64,000 nt of DNA from Spirochaetia bacterium (GCA_900769985.1 CAAGIS010000154.1:26756-90755); one strand, 5' to 3'; counted from the stretch's first letter, positions 48,837 to 57,900 are shown. The notes: a model not told the origin generated them from the letters alone. Translations and numbers: made by a program.

Positions 48837-49472
48837 TTATCTCGAGTAGAATTCTACTACGAGCTGTTCTTTTATATCAGCTAAGTCAGTTACTTCTTCA
48901 CGACGTGGATAAGCCATGAAAGTACCCTTTACTGCATCAGCATCAACTGATACGTATGCATATGTTCCTGACTGAGAAACTTCTTTAAGTCCCTCTTGAA
49001 CAATAGTAAGTTTCTTACTTTTCTCTTTTACTTCAACAACATCGCCCGGTTTTACATTGTAAGATGGAATATTTACAGCTTTTCCGTTTACAAGGATATG
49101 TCCATGAAGTACTAATTGTCTAGCCTGACTGCGACTTTCTGCAAAATGAAGTCTGAATACAACGTTGTCCAAACGAGCTTCAAGGAGACGAACAAAATTT
49201 TCACCAGTTACGCCAGGCATTCTCTGAGCACGTTCATAAGTAAGATAGAACTGTTTTTCGAGCATACCGTACATACGACGAAGTTTCTGTTTTTCATGAA
49301 GCTGAATTCCATATTCCGTACGTTTTCCTGTACGTCCTTTAGGGTCTTTTCCAGGTGCACTGCGTTTTTTGTTAATAGGACATTTGTCACTTTTACAGCG
49401 TTCACCTTTCAAAAATAATTTTTTTTGTTCTGCCCTGCACAGACGGCAGACAGGTCCTGTATATCTTGCCAT
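48837..49472 (-). CDS. rpsD: Ribosomal protein S4
   Basis: 211 aa. It has C-R-L-C and C-K-S-D-K-C-P near the N-terminus, which look like a zinc-type (C+) S4. The S4 RNA-binding domain is at about residues 99-160 (R-L-D-N-V-V-F-R-L, H-G-H-I-L-V-N-G-K). It is a 30S assembly initiator. Placement next to rpoA matches the alpha operon. Confidence 0.97.
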   Translation of the reverse strand: MARYTGPVCRLCRAEQKKLFLKGERCKSDKCPINKKRSAPGKDPKGRTGKRTEYGIQLHEKQKLRRMYGMLEKQFYLTYERAQRMPGVTGENFVRLLEARLDNVVFRLHFAESRSQARQLVLHGHILVNGKAVNIPSYNVKPGDVVEVKEKSKKLTIVQEGLKEVSQSGTYAYVSVDADAVKGTFMAYPRREEVTDLADIKEQLVVEFYSR

Positions 49473-49493
49473 TACTCGATATTCTCCTTGCTA

Positions 49494-49874
49494 TTACATA
49501 CGACGTGTTTTACGTGGGCGGCATCCGTTATGCGGAATAGGCGTAACATCTGAAATAGATTTTACCTTAAGCCCTAAAGCACCAAGCGAGCGGATAGCAT
49601 TTTCGCGACCAACTCCAGGTCCTTTAACGTATACATGAACTTCACGCAAGCCATAGCTTACTGCCTTCTGAACAGCTGTTTCAGCAACAGACTGTGCGGC
49701 AAACGGAGTAGACTTTTTTGCTCCACGGAACCCAAGCCCTCCAGAAGATGCCCATGAAAGAGCATTTCCCTTCAAGTCTGTAATTGTTACAATAGTGTTA
49801 TTGAAAGTTGCCTGAATATAGACATTTCCTTCATATACACTTTTCTTTTCTTTTCGCTTTTTAACAATAGCCAC
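49494..49874 (-). CDS. rpsK: Ribosomal protein S11
   Basis: 126 aa starting at GTG after a strong GGAGG site. It has Y-I-Q-A-T-F-N-N-T-I-V-T-I-T-D and the conserved C-terminal N-G-C-R-P-P-like ending (N-G-C-R-P-R-K-T-R-R-M). It is a platform protein of the 30S subunit. Confidence 0.97.
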   Translation of the reverse strand: MAIVKKRKEKKSVYEGNVYIQATFNNTIVTITDLKGNALSWASSGGLGFRGAKKSTPFAAQSVAETAVQKAVSYGLREVHVYVKGPGVGRENAIRSLGALGLKVKSISDVTPIPHNGCRPRKTRRM

Positions 49875-49890
49875 TTAACTTACCTCCGCC

Positions 49891-50259
49891 TTATGCCTTT
49901 TTCTTATTAGCAACAGTCTTTTTCTTACCCTTGCGAGTACGAGAGTTAGTTCTAGTACGCTGACCACGAACAGGAAGACCTTTTCTATGGCGCAATCCAC
50001 GATAACAACCAATATCCATAAGACGTTTGATGTTAAGACCTATTTCTGAGCGAAGACGTCCTTCAACTTTATATTCTGCATCGATAACTTCACGTAATTT
50101 TCCTAAGTCATCTTGCGAAAGATCATTAGCCATTGTTGTAGGATTAATTTTTGCCTTTTCGCAAATTTTTAATGCTGATGAACGGCCAATTCCATAAATA
50201 TAAGTCAAAGCAATACTAACATGTTTATTAGGGAGGTCAACTCCCGCAATTCGAGCCAT
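49891..50259 (-). CDS. rpsM: Ribosomal protein S13
   Basis: 122 aa. It opens A-R-I-A-G-V-D-L-P-N-K, has Y-I-Y-G-I-G-R-S-S-A near residue 25 and the G-L-R-H-R-K-G-L-P-V-R-G-Q-R-T-R motif near 90, followed by a Lys-rich tail. It is a 30S head protein bridging to 50S. Confidence 0.97.
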   Translation of the reverse strand: MARIAGVDLPNKHVSIALTYIYGIGRSSALKICEKAKINPTTMANDLSQDDLGKLREVIDAEYKVEGRLRSEIGLNIKRLMDIGCYRGLRHRKGLPVRGQRTRTNSRTRKGKKKTVANKKKA

Positions 50260-50275
50260 CTATTACTCCTTGAGC

Positions 50276-50389
50276 TTAGCCCTGACGCTGCTTATGTTTA
50301 GGGTTTGTACAAATAATACGGATAATACCGTTTCTTTTAATAACCTTACACTTATCGCAAATGGGCTTTACGCTGGTTCGTACTTTCAT
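50276..50389 (-). CDS. rpmJ: Ribosomal protein L36
   Basis: A 37-aa protein starting M-K-V-R-T-S-V-K-P-I-C and ending H-K-Q-R-Q-G. Cys11, Cys14, Cys27 and His32 are the zinc ligands of the C+ form. A run of G (GGGGGACTTTT) supplies the ribosome site. It sits between secY and rpsM, as in most bacteria; infA and map, often found here, are absent. Confidence 0.96.
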   Translation of the reverse strand: MKVRTSVKPICDKCKVIKRNGIIRIICTNPKHKQRQG

Positions 50390-50510
50390 AAAAGTCCCCC
50401 AAGAAAATGTGATATATACCCTCAATTATGGCAATTCGCAATGAACTACAATCGAGTTCAAATAATATATCACAATTTTCCAATTTTAATCTACTGGTAT
50501 TTCAAAAAAA

Positions 50511-51848
50511 CTACAGTTTTCTTGAACGAATTTTACCTTTCTTGATAAATCCATCTTGATGACGCATTTTCAAAAGAGCTTCAATCTGAGCCATCGTATC
50601 TGTAGCAACACCAACCATAATTATCAAAGAAGTTCCACCCATCAAAGTTGTAACAGCCTGCGGGAACTTAAAAATAATCTGAATAACTGTTGGAATTACT
50701 GCAATAGCAGCCAGAAATAAAGAACCTGGCAATACCAGTCTGTTCAATATTTTTTGTAAAGTAGCCTCAGTCTTATCTGCACTTACTCCAGGAATCGAGC
50801 CGCCGTTTTCCCTGATTTGCTTTGCAATTTCTGTAGGGTTCAGAGTTACCTGAGTGTAGAAGTACGCAAAGAAAACAATAAGTACAACCAACAATATGTT
50901 ATACCAAATACCCATTGGATTCAAAAAACTCGATAAAGCTTGAACCCATTTTGGAGCACTTTCACCTTTAGATGCCACTGACGAAATAATCTGCAACGGC
51001 AAAGTTAAAAATGAAGAAGCAAAAATTAAAGGAATAACATTTGAAGGATTCACCTTAAAAGGAATATAAGTACTTGGACTTCCATACATTTTCCTGCCAA
51101 CTACGCGCTTTGCATAGTGAACAGGTATTTTTCTCTCACCGCCTTCTTCAAAAGCAACAAGAGCAATTACTGCAACATAAATGATTAAAGCTGCAATAAC
51201 AAACATAAAGTTAATTGAACCATTCTGAACCTGTGTAACAAGTTGACTTATAGCATCAGGAATGCGAGCAACGATACCGGCAAAAATCAGAATAGAAATT
51301 CCGTTTCCAATACCGCGTGCAGTAATCTGATCGCCAAGCCATACTGTTATCATAGAACCAGTAGTTACAGTTAACATTGCAAGAAGTTTAAAAGCAACTT
51401 CATTATTAAGAGAAATTACACCAATATTTTTTGCATATACTGTTACAGCAAAAGATTGTATCAGACATACAAATATCGTTCCAACTCTTGTCCACAATGC
51501 AAATTTCTGCTGTCCGCCGTCTTCCTGTATAGCACGTTTCAAAGACGGAAAAACAATCAGCAACAACTGCATAATAATCTGTGTAGAAATGTAAGGCATT
51601 ACACCAAGCATAAACACAGAAAAGTTAGAAAATGCACCACCGACAAAGAAGTCCATATAACTAGCAAAAGCATTACTTTTGTTCTGGCGTAATAAATTTT
51701 CAAAGTATTCAATCAATGCCTGAGCATCTATCCCTGGGATTGTTAAAACACATCCCAAGCGATAGATAGCTAAAACAGCAAGGGTAAACAAGAGCCTGTT
51801 ACGAAGTTCTTTTACTTTGAACATATTAACTATCGAGTTGCCTGCCAT
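50511..51848 (-). CDS. secY: Protein translocase subunit SecY
   Basis: 445 aa, ten hydrophobic segments, the pore of the Sec translocon. It has T-I-P-G-I-D in the early helix region, the plug region near 60-75, R-G-I-G-N-G-I-S-I-L-I-F-A-G around residue 170, and the R-E-N-G-G-S-I-P-G loop near 350. It lies after rplO in spc order. adk and map do not follow; 121 bases separate it from rpmJ. Confidence 0.97.
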   Translation of the reverse strand: MAGNSIVNMFKVKELRNRLLFTLAVLAIYRLGCVLTIPGIDAQALIEYFENLLRQNKSNAFASYMDFFVGGAFSNFSVFMLGVMPYISTQIIMQLLLIVFPSLKRAIQEDGGQQKFALWTRVGTIFVCLIQSFAVTVYAKNIGVISLNNEVAFKLLAMLTVTTGSMITVWLGDQITARGIGNGISILIFAGIVARIPDAISQLVTQVQNGSINFMFVIAALIIYVAVIALVAFEEGGERKIPVHYAKRVVGRKMYGSPSTYIPFKVNPSNVIPLIFASSFLTLPLQIISSVASKGESAPKWVQALSSFLNPMGIWYNILLVVLIVFFAYFYTQVTLNPTEIAKQIRENGGSIPGVSADKTEATLQKILNRLVLPGSLFLAAIAVIPTVIQIIFKFPQAVTTLMGGTSLIIMVGVATDTMAQIEALLKMRHQDGFIKKGKIRSRKL

Positions 51849-51862
51849 TTATAACTCCAGTT

Positions 51863-52333
51863 CTACTCTTTCTTTTCTGCTGAAATAAGATTTACAGTTC
51901 CACCGGCTTTTTCAATTTTAGCCTTAGCAGATTCAGAAACCTTTTCTACATTAAAAGTAAGTTTTTTTGTTATTTCTCCATTGGCGAGAATCTTTACAGA
52001 AAGAACAGAGCCTTTCAAAAGTCCCTTTTCAATGAGAGTTTTCTTGTCAACAGTTTCTCCATCAGCATATTTTGCTTCGATATCACAAAGATTGAAACAA
52101 GCATATTCTTTCTTAAATGGAAAATTAGAGAATCCCCTGCGAGCAATACGACGATACAAAGGCATCTGACCGCCTTCAAATCCAACGTATACTTTTCCAC
52201 CTGAACGAGACTGCTGACCTTTATTACCACGTCCTGCAGTAGAACCACGACCAGAAGAGGAACCACGGCCTACCCTTCTGTCCTTTTTGTTTGCACCATA
52301 AGGCGCAGTCAAAACCGGATTGTAATCTGCCAT
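51863..52333 (-). CDS. rplO: Ribosomal protein L15
   Basis: 156 aa. It has a Gly/Arg/Ser-rich N-terminal extension (R-R-V-G-R-G-S-S-S-G-R-G) that penetrates 23S rRNA, then G-F-E-G-G-Q-M-P-L-Y-R-R and G-F-S-N. An AGGAG-type site is present, and rpmD ends two bases before its start. Confidence 0.97.
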   Translation of the reverse strand: MADYNPVLTAPYGANKKDRRVGRGSSSGRGSTAGRGNKGQQSRSGGKVYVGFEGGQMPLYRRIARRGFSNFPFKKEYACFNLCDIEAKYADGETVDKKTLIEKGLLKGSVLSVKILANGEITKKLTFNVEKVSESAKAKIEKAGGTVNLISAEKKE

Positions 52334-52335
52334 AA

Positions 52336-52515
52336 TTAGATCTCCTCAACCTTTACCAAATGAGCTACTGCATTAACCATACCACGAACAGCAGGTGTAT
52401 CTTCCTGTACAACTGAAGAACTGATTTTCTTCAATCCAAGACTGCGAACAGTTGCAACCTTTTTAGGTTTTTGACCAATTGTACTTCTTGTAAGTGTAAT
52501 CTTAAGTTTTGCCAT
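52336..52515 (-). CDS. rpmD: Ribosomal protein L30
   Basis: 59 aa: M-A-K-L-K-I-T-L-T-R-S-T-I-G, then V-A-T-V-R-S-L-G-L, and ending V-E-E-I. It fills the space between rpsE and rplO exactly as in the standard spc operon. Gaps are 2 bases (rplO) and 3 bases (rpsE). Confidence 0.96.
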   Translation of the reverse strand: MAKLKITLTRSTIGQKPKKVATVRSLGLKKISSSVVQEDTPAVRGMVNAVAHLVKVEEI

Positions 52516-52518
52516 CGA

Positions 52519-53034
52519 TTAACCCCACAACTCATCTAGAGTTTTACCTCTATTTTTTGCAACACTACCGGCATTCATCATATGAGCTATTGCATCAAAA
52601 GTTGCCCTTACAACATTTACTGATGTACTTGAGCCCAATGACTTCGAAAGAACATCTGTTGCTCCTGCAGCTTCAAGAATTGCACGAACTGCACCACCGG
52701 CAATAATACCAGTACCTGAACAAGCAGGTTTCAAAAGAACCGATGAACTCTTATACTTACCGATTACATCATGCGGAATAGTTCCGTTCTTTATCGGCAT
52801 AGTAATAAGATTTTTCTTAGCCTTATCAATACTCTTCTTTATTGCTTCAGATACGTCATTTGCTTTTCCAAATCCATATCCTACACGACCATTCTGATCG
52901 CCGACAACAGTAAGAGCAGCAAAAGACATACGACGTCCACCTTTTACTGTTTTAGAAGTTCTTTTAAGAGTAACAAGTTTTTCTACAAACTCTTTCTCTT
53001 TTGAATCTTTATCAAAATTCTTCTGGTGTTCCAT
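52519..53034 (-). CDS. rpsE: Ribosomal protein S5
   Basis: 171 aa. The double-stranded-RNA-like N-terminal domain has G-R-R-M-S-F-A-A-L-T-V-V-G-D, and the second domain has G-T-G-I-I-A-G-G-A-V-R-A. It is a 30S protein involved in decoding fidelity. Confidence 0.97.
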   Translation of the reverse strand: MEHQKNFDKDSKEKEFVEKLVTLKRTSKTVKGGRRMSFAALTVVGDQNGRVGYGFGKANDVSEAIKKSIDKAKKNLITMPIKNGTIPHDVIGKYKSSSVLLKPACSGTGIIAGGAVRAILEAAGATDVLSKSLGSSTSVNVVRATFDAIAHMMNAGSVAKNRGKTLDELWG

Positions 53035-53042
53035 AATGTCTC

Positions 53043-53405
53043 CTAGAATTGAATCCCGGCACTACGGGTTCCATCTGCAAGGGCTTTTACAACACCGTGA
53101 TAAAGATATCCGTTACGATCAAAAACGATTGCAGTAATATTTTTATCTTTGAGGCGTGCACCCAATGCTTCACCAAGTTTTGTAGCACCTTCAACATTTG
53201 GTTTTAATGCTGCAAATTCTTTTTCCATTGTTGAAATTGAAGCGAGTGTTTTACCCTCGTCATCATTAATAACCTGAACAAAAAGGTTCTTGTTACTTCG
53301 AGTTACTGTCATGCGCGGGCGTGCAGCCGTTCCATAAACAGACTTACGAATATGAATCTTTCTGTGAAGGCGTTTTCTGTTTTTATCATCCAGTTTCTTA
53401 AACAT
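53043..53405 (-). CDS. rplR: Ribosomal protein L18
   Basis: 120 aa: R-L-H-R-K-I-H-I-R-K-S start, R-P-R-M-T-V-T-R-S-N-K-N-L, F-D-R-N-G-Y-L-Y-H-G near the C-terminus. It binds 5S rRNA. Confidence 0.97.
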   Translation of the reverse strand: MFKKLDDKNRKRLHRKIHIRKSVYGTAARPRMTVTRSNKNLFVQVINDDEGKTLASISTMEKEFAALKPNVEGATKLGEALGARLKDKNITAIVFDRNGYLYHGVVKALADGTRSAGIQF

Positions 53406-53416
53406 ATAGCTTCACC

Positions 53417-53956
53417 TTATTTAACACCAGTCTTACCGACTTTACGTCTGATAACTTCATTATCATAACGGATACCTTTTCCTTTATAAGGTTCAGGCAT
53501 ACGCAATGTGCGAAGCTGCGCACTGAATTCACCAACACGCTGCTTATCAATACCAGAAATAATAATCTTTCCACTTGGATCTGTAGTTACAGTAAGTCCT
53601 TCAGGAATAATTGCAACGAAATCACTTGAATAACCAAGATTCATTACAAGTTCTTTTCCCTTAACTTCTGCGCGATATCCAACACCATTAATAACAAGTG
53701 TCTTTGTATAACCTTCTGTTACACCTTTTACCATGTTATTAATAAGTACGCGATAAAGTCCATGAGCAGCATTAGCAGCTTTGGAATTATCAACAGGATT
53801 AACAATTACTTCGTTTCCTTTTACTTCTACAGTTACTCTGTCATTTACTGCCTGTTTAAGTTCACCTTTAGCACCTTTTACAGTAACAAGACCAGGAGCA
53901 ACTGTAACTGTTACACCAGCCGGAATAGCTATAGGAAGTTTACCGATTTTTGACAT
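53417..53956 (-). CDS. rplF: Ribosomal protein L6
   Basis: 179 aa with two L6 repeats. It opens S-K-I-G-K-L-P-I-A-I-P and closes with the family block P-E-P-Y-K-G-K-G-I-R-Y near residue 155. Standard length. Confidence 0.97.
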   Translation of the reverse strand: MSKIGKLPIAIPAGVTVTVAPGLVTVKGAKGELKQAVNDRVTVEVKGNEVIVNPVDNSKAANAAHGLYRVLINNMVKGVTEGYTKTLVINGVGYRAEVKGKELVMNLGYSSDFVAIIPEGLTVTTDPSGKIIISGIDKQRVGEFSAQLRTLRMPEPYKGKGIRYDNEVIRRKVGKTGVK

Positions 53957-53969
53957 AAATTTCCCCCTA

Positions 53970-54368
53970 TTACCAAATAGTGCAGACTAATTCACCGCCA
54001 ACCATCTTTTCTGCTGCTTTTTTACCAGTTGTTACACCAGAAGATGTTGAAACGATAACTGTACCGTAACCGTTATAAACACGCGGTAAGTCTTTGTAGC
54101 CAGAGTAAACACGACGACCAGGTTTTGAAATCTTTTCAAGACCATGAATAACCGGTGCGTTTACTTCGTCATATTTCAGGAAAATACGAATAACGCTTTT
54201 GTTATCTTCCTGCACTTTTTTGAAGTTTTTAATATAACCTTCAGTTTTCAGGATTTTCACGATTTCCAGCTTAAGCTTAGAAACAGGTATATCTACCTTT
54301 TCGTGGCGGGCCTGTGCCGCATTGCGGATCTTTGTGAGCATATCTGCTACTGGATCTGATGCACTCAT
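53970..54368 (-). CDS. rpsH: Ribosomal protein S8
   Basis: 132 aa: D-P-V-A-D-M-L-T-K-I-R-N-A start, and the C-terminal V-S-T-S-S-G-V-T-T-G-K-K-A signature with G-G-E-L-V-C-T-I-W end. It is a central-domain 16S binder. Confidence 0.97.
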   Translation of the reverse strand: MSASDPVADMLTKIRNAAQARHEKVDIPVSKLKLEIVKILKTEGYIKNFKKVQEDNKSVIRIFLKYDEVNAPVIHGLEKISKPGRRVYSGYKDLPRVYNGYGTVIVSTSSGVTTGKKAAEKMVGGELVCTIW

Positions 54369-54384
54369 ATTTCTTCTCCTACCA

Positions 54385-54570
54385 CTACCAACTAGATTTT
54401 GTTACACCTGGTAACAAGCCTTCACTTGCATACTTACGGAAGCAAAGACGACACATCTTAAACTTTCTTAAGTATCCTCTTGGACGTCCGCAAATCTGAC
54501 AGCGATTATACTTTCGTGTGCTGTACTTAGGAGTGCGGGCAGCCTTAATAATCATAGATTTCTTAGCCAT
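54385..54570 (-). CDS. rpsZ: Ribosomal protein S14, zinc (type Z) form
   Basis: 61 aa, the short form. Cys24, Cys27, Cys40 and Cys43 (C-Q-I-C and C-R-L-C) bind zinc, and R-P-R-G-Y-L-R-K-F lies between. It sits between rplE and rpsH as expected. Confidence 0.96.
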   Translation of the reverse strand: MAKKSMIIKAARTPKYSTRKYNRCQICGRPRGYLRKFKMCRLCFRKYASEGLLPGVTKSSW

Positions 54571-54583
54571 AGTTTCTTCTCAC

Positions 54584-55135
54584 CTACTTTCTGAAAGGCA
54601 TATTAAACTTGGTAAGCAAAGCTTTTGCTTCTGCATCAGTCTTTGCACTTGTTACAACAGTAATATTCATACCGGCAACTTTTGTAATTTTATCAAAGTC
54701 AATTTCCGGGAATATAATCTGTTCCGTAATACCAAAAGAGAAATTGCCGTGACCATCAAAGCCGGTAGCTTTAATTCCACGGAAATCCTTAACGCGCGGT
54801 AAAGCAACATTAATCAAACGATCCAAAAATTCATACATAATTGAACCGCGCAATGTTACCATAACGCCTACTTCTGCACCCTCACGAAGTTTGAAGTTTG
54901 CTATGCTTTTTCGAGCTCTTGTCTTAACCGCTTTCTGACCAGTAATCTGAGTAAGGTCAGTAACTGCAGCATCAAGAAGTTTCTTATTTGTGAGAGCTTC
55001 GCCGACACCCATGCTTACGATGATTTTTTTAATAGCAGGAATCTGCATTGGTGTTGTGTAATTGAACTCTTTATAAAGTTCTTTAGCGATAGTGTCATTA
55101 TAGACTTTCTTAAGCCGAGGTATGTAATTTGCCAT
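54584..55135 (-). CDS. rplE: Ribosomal protein L5
   Basis: 183 aa from the ATG at 55135, which gives the usual M-A-x-Y-x-P-R-L-K start. An in-frame ATG six codons earlier lies inside rplX. The A of this ATG is the last base of the rplX stop codon (TAATG). It has the conserved K-A-R-K-S-I-A-N-F-K-L-R-E-G block and the F-P-E-I-D-F-D motif. It binds 5S rRNA. Confidence 0.96.
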   Translation of the reverse strand: MANYIPRLKKVYNDTIAKELYKEFNYTTPMQIPAIKKIIVSMGVGEALTNKKLLDAAVTDLTQITGQKAVKTRARKSIANFKLREGAEVGVMVTLRGSIMYEFLDRLINVALPRVKDFRGIKATGFDGHGNFSFGITEQIIFPEIDFDKITKVAGMNITVVTSAKTDAEAKALLTKFNMPFRK

Positions 55136-55449
55136 TACAATGTTTCTCCACATTTGCGGCAGACACGAAGTTTCTTGTCTCCGTCAAGCTTATAACCAAT
55201 TCTTGTAGGACCGCATTTTTTACATACGATTGCTACATTCGAAATATTAAGCGGAGCTTCAATCTCAACGATACCGCCTTGATCTTGCTGGCTGCGCTTT
55301 TTCATTGCCTTTTTGACAATGTTAATCCCAGATACAATTACTGCATTTTTAGCAGGAACGACACGAACAACATTTCCTGTTTTTCCTTTGTCTTTACCTG
55401 CAATTACCTGTACTGTATCGTCCTTATGGATTTTGAATTTCTTTTCCAT
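55135..55449 (-). CDS. rplX: Ribosomal protein L24
   Basis: 104 aa from the ATG at 55449 (AGAGGA lies 7 bases before it). It has a KOW motif near the start (D-T-V-Q-V-I-A-G-K-D-K-G-K-T-G). Near its C-terminus it carries a C-x2-C ... C-x2-C pattern (C-K-K-C and C-R-K-C), a zinc-ribbon-like tail seen in some bacterial L24. Confidence 0.96.
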   Translation of the reverse strand: MEKKFKIHKDDTVQVIAGKDKGKTGNVVRVVPAKNAVIVSGINIVKKAMKKRSQQDQGGIVEIEAPLNISNVAIVCKKCGPTRIGYKLDGDKKLRVCRKCGETL

Positions 55450-55461
55450 ATTCAATTCCTC

Positions 55462-55830
55462 TTAGAGAACTTCTGGAGCCAATGAAACGATTTTCATGAA
55501 ATCTTTATCACGAAGCTCACGAGCTACAGGTCCAAAAATACGTTTTCCAACAGGATTCTTAGCATCGTCAACGATAACACAAGCATTATCATCAAAACGA
55601 ATATAAGTTCCGTCTGGACGGCGGTATTCTTTCGCCTGGCGAACGATTACTGCCTTTTTAACTGCACCCTTTTTTATTGTAGAAGTAGGAATTGCATCTT
55701 TAATAGCTACAACTACAATATCACCAATGCCTGCATAACGGCGATGTGAACCGCCAAGAACCTTGATACACTGAGCAATCTTAGCACCAGAGTTATCAGC
55801 AACTGTCATACATGACTGCATTTGAATCAT
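55462..55830 (-). CDS. rplN: Ribosomal protein L14
   Basis: 122 aa: M-I-Q-M-Q-S, V-A-D-N-S-G-A-K start, D-N-A-C-V-I-V and I-F-G-P-V-A-R-E-L-R signature near the end. Standard length. Confidence 0.97.
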   Translation of the reverse strand: MIQMQSCMTVADNSGAKIAQCIKVLGGSHRRYAGIGDIVVVAIKDAIPTSTIKKGAVKKAVIVRQAKEYRRPDGTYIRFDDNACVIVDDAKNPVGKRIFGPVARELRDKDFMKIVSLAPEVL

Positions 55831-55847
55831 ACTTCTAACTCCTTACC

Positions 55848-56123
55848 TTATTTTGCACGTTCAACAATTGATTCGAGGCGCCAGCACTTATCTTTGCTGA
55901 GTGGGCGACTTTCAACAATCTTAACAGTATCACCGATGTGTGCTTCATTCTTTTCATCATGAGCTTTACACTTCTTTGTACTTGTTACATATTTTTTGTA
56001 AAGACGATCCATCTTCTTTGTTGAAACTGAAACAACAATAGTTTTATCCATTTTGTCACTTGTTACAATTCCCACATAAGAGCGTTTTCCAGCTTTAGCA
56101 GTTTGAATAGCCTTGTCTTCCAC
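55848..56123 (-). CDS. rpsQ: Ribosomal protein S17
   Basis: 91 aa starting at GTG with TAGGAG about 8 bases upstream; no ATG is available before the conserved core. It has G-I-V-T-S-D-K-M-D-K-T-I-V-V and I-V-E-S-R-P-L-S-K, the S17 signature. It is a primary 16S binder. Confidence 0.95.
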   Translation of the reverse strand: MEDKAIQTAKAGKRSYVGIVTSDKMDKTIVVSVSTKKMDRLYKKYVTSTKKCKAHDEKNEAHIGDTVKIVESRPLSKDKCWRLESIVERAK

Positions 56124-56133
56124 GAGTCAACTC

Positions 56134-56346
56134 CTACTTATCTAACCCGGCAATTTCTTTCTGCCGAATAAACGTATTTAAACGTGCAATTTCACGACGA
56201 ATAGTACGTTTTTCCATTGGGTTATCTACATGGGCGATTATCATCTTGAACCGCAAATCCATATACTTCTGTTTAAGCTCATCACGACGAGCAACAAGTT
56301 CAGCATAAGACAGTTCTTTATCATTCTTCTTTTTTGAATTAGCCAT
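56134..56346 (-). CDS. rpmC: Ribosomal protein L29
   Basis: 70 aa, helical hairpin: E-L-V-A-R-R-D-E-L-K-Q-K, D-L-R-F-K, R-R-E-I-A-R-L-N-T-F. It lies near the peptide exit tunnel. Confidence 0.96.
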   Translation of the reverse strand: MANSKKKNDKELSYAELVARRDELKQKYMDLRFKMIIAHVDNPMEKRTIRREIARLNTFIRQKEIAGLDK

Positions 56347-56356
56347 CTTATCCTCC

Positions 56357-56776
56357 TTAGTCTTTTGTCGGTTTAAAAGCTATTTTTGTTACAATCGGCA
56401 ATTTGCTTGCTGCAAGAGAAAGAGCTTCTTCAGCCACAGCAAGATCAACACCACCAATTTCAAATAAAATCATCCCTGGTTTTATGTTTGCTGCCCAAAA
56501 TTCTGGTGCACCTTTACCTTTACCCATACGAGTTTCAGCAGGTTTTTTAGAAATAGGCTTATCAGGGAATACACGAATCCAAACATTTCCTTTGCGTTCA
56601 AGCTTACGATTGATAGCAACACGAGCTGCTTCGATAACACGTGCATTTAACCAAACAGGTTCCATAGCTACAAGAGCGATGTCACCAAAGTCAATATAAT
56701 TATCACGAGTGGCAAAACCATGCTGCCTGCCACGCTGCACCTTACGGTGCATTACTCTTTTAGGTGCGAGAGCCAT
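56357..56776 (-). CDS. rplP: Ribosomal protein L16
   Basis: 139 aa: P-K-R-V-M-H-R-K-V-Q-R-G-R start, R-V-F-P-D-K-P-I-S-K-K-P-A-E-T-R-M-G-K-G-K-G core. Standard length. Confidence 0.97.
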   Translation of the reverse strand: MALAPKRVMHRKVQRGRQHGFATRDNYIDFGDIALVAMEPVWLNARVIEAARVAINRKLERKGNVWIRVFPDKPISKKPAETRMGKGKGAPEFWAANIKPGMILFEIGGVDLAVAEEALSLAASKLPIVTKIAFKPTKD

Positions 56777-56779
56777 CGT

Positions 56780-57529
56780 TTAACTCCTTTCCTTTGCTGA
56801 AGCATCTGCTTTGCCAGCTTTATCTGCAGCCGGACGAGAAGGTCTTTCTCTGCGTGGCTTTCTTACAAGCTGTCCTGCATCTTCGTTTTGTTCGTGACCA
56901 TAGTTCATACCATTATAAACCCAAACTTTTACACCGATTTTACCGTATGAAGTAAGAGCTTCGTACAAACTGTAATCAACGTCCGCTCTGAGAGTATGAA
57001 GAGGAACACGCCCCTCTTTATGTTCTTCTGAACGACACATTTCAGCTCCACCAAGACGGCCAGAAAGACGAATCTTTATTCCCTGAGCACCACCACGCAT
57101 TGCACTTGAGCAAGCCTGTTTAAGAGCCTTACGGAATGAAGCGCGTCCTTGAAGCTGACGACCAACATTCTGCGCAATCAAAGAAGCGTTCACATCAGCA
57201 CGTTTAATTTCTTTAATCTTAATCTGAACTTTCTTTGTAAGCTGCTTCTGAATATCTGTGCTAATCTTTTCGATTGTAGCACCTTTAACACCAATAATTA
57301 CACCCGGGCGCGCTGTATGAATAACAATAGTAACGCGCTGAGGATGACGAACAATTTCGATTTCTGCAATGTCTGCGTTTTTACATTCAGGAAGTTCAGA
57401 AACTAATTTACGAATCTTAAAATCTTCCAGAACGAGGTCTGCATATTCGCGAGGATCTGCATACCAGCGAGACTGCCATGTCTTGTTAATTCCAAGACGC
57501 AAACCGATAGGATTAACTTTCTGTCCCAC
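56780..57529 (-). CDS. rpsC: Ribosomal protein S3
   Basis: 249 aa starting at GTG 3 bases after the rplV stop, with a G-rich ribosome site. It has G-Q-K-V-N-P-I-G-L-R-L-G-I, the KH domain with P-G-V-I-I-G-V-K-G, and a C-terminal domain with G-R-L-G-G-A-E-M. A Lys/Arg/Ala-rich tail of about 30 residues is present. It forms part of the mRNA entry site. Confidence 0.96.
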   Translation of the reverse strand: MGQKVNPIGLRLGINKTWQSRWYADPREYADLVLEDFKIRKLVSELPECKNADIAEIEIVRHPQRVTIVIHTARPGVIIGVKGATIEKISTDIQKQLTKKVQIKIKEIKRADVNASLIAQNVGRQLQGRASFRKALKQACSSAMRGGAQGIKIRLSGRLGGAEMCRSEEHKEGRVPLHTLRADVDYSLYEALTSYGKIGVKVWVYNGMNYGHEQNEDAGQLVRKPRRERPSRPAADKAGKADASAKERS

Positions 57530-57532
57530 TTT

Positions 57533-57889
57533 TTATTCCCCCGCCTTCTCGTCAACTACGACGGTAATATGACACATACGTTTCAAAAGTTGATCAGCTC
57601 TACCACGAGCACGGAACCAAACTCTTTTTAGTCTCGGACCTTCATCAATACGAATTTCCTTAACATACAACATATCTTCATCCAACTTGCTATTAGCATT
57701 AAGCGCATTTGCCATTGCAGATTTTAAAGTTCCGCGAATGAGTCTTGCACCTTTTTGCGGCATATTTTCAAGAATAGCCATAGCTTCTGAACAAGGCTTC
57801 TGATTAATTACATGAGCTACCGGGCGAACCTTTGTAGGTGATGCAATTAAAAACTTAGTAGTGGCTACATAACCTTTATTTACTGTCAT
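57533..57889 (-). CDS. rplV: Ribosomal protein L22
   Basis: 118 aa from the ATG at 57889. A GTG three codons earlier is possible, and the AGGAG site could serve either. It has S-P-T-K-V-R-P-V-A, N-A-N-S-K-L and the tunnel-loop region with G-P-R-L-K-R-V-W-F-R-A-R-G-R-A. Macrolide-exit-tunnel protein. Confidence 0.95.
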   Translation of the reverse strand: MTVNKGYVATTKFLIASPTKVRPVAHVINQKPCSEAMAILENMPQKGARLIRGTLKSAMANALNANSKLDEDMLYVKEIRIDEGPRLKRVWFRARGRADQLLKRMCHITVVVDEKAGE

Positions 57890-57900
57890 ATTCTCCACTC

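Noticed and set aside
48354..48884. A 176-aa plus-strand frame
   Set aside because: It is antisense to rpoA and rpsD with no family resemblance.
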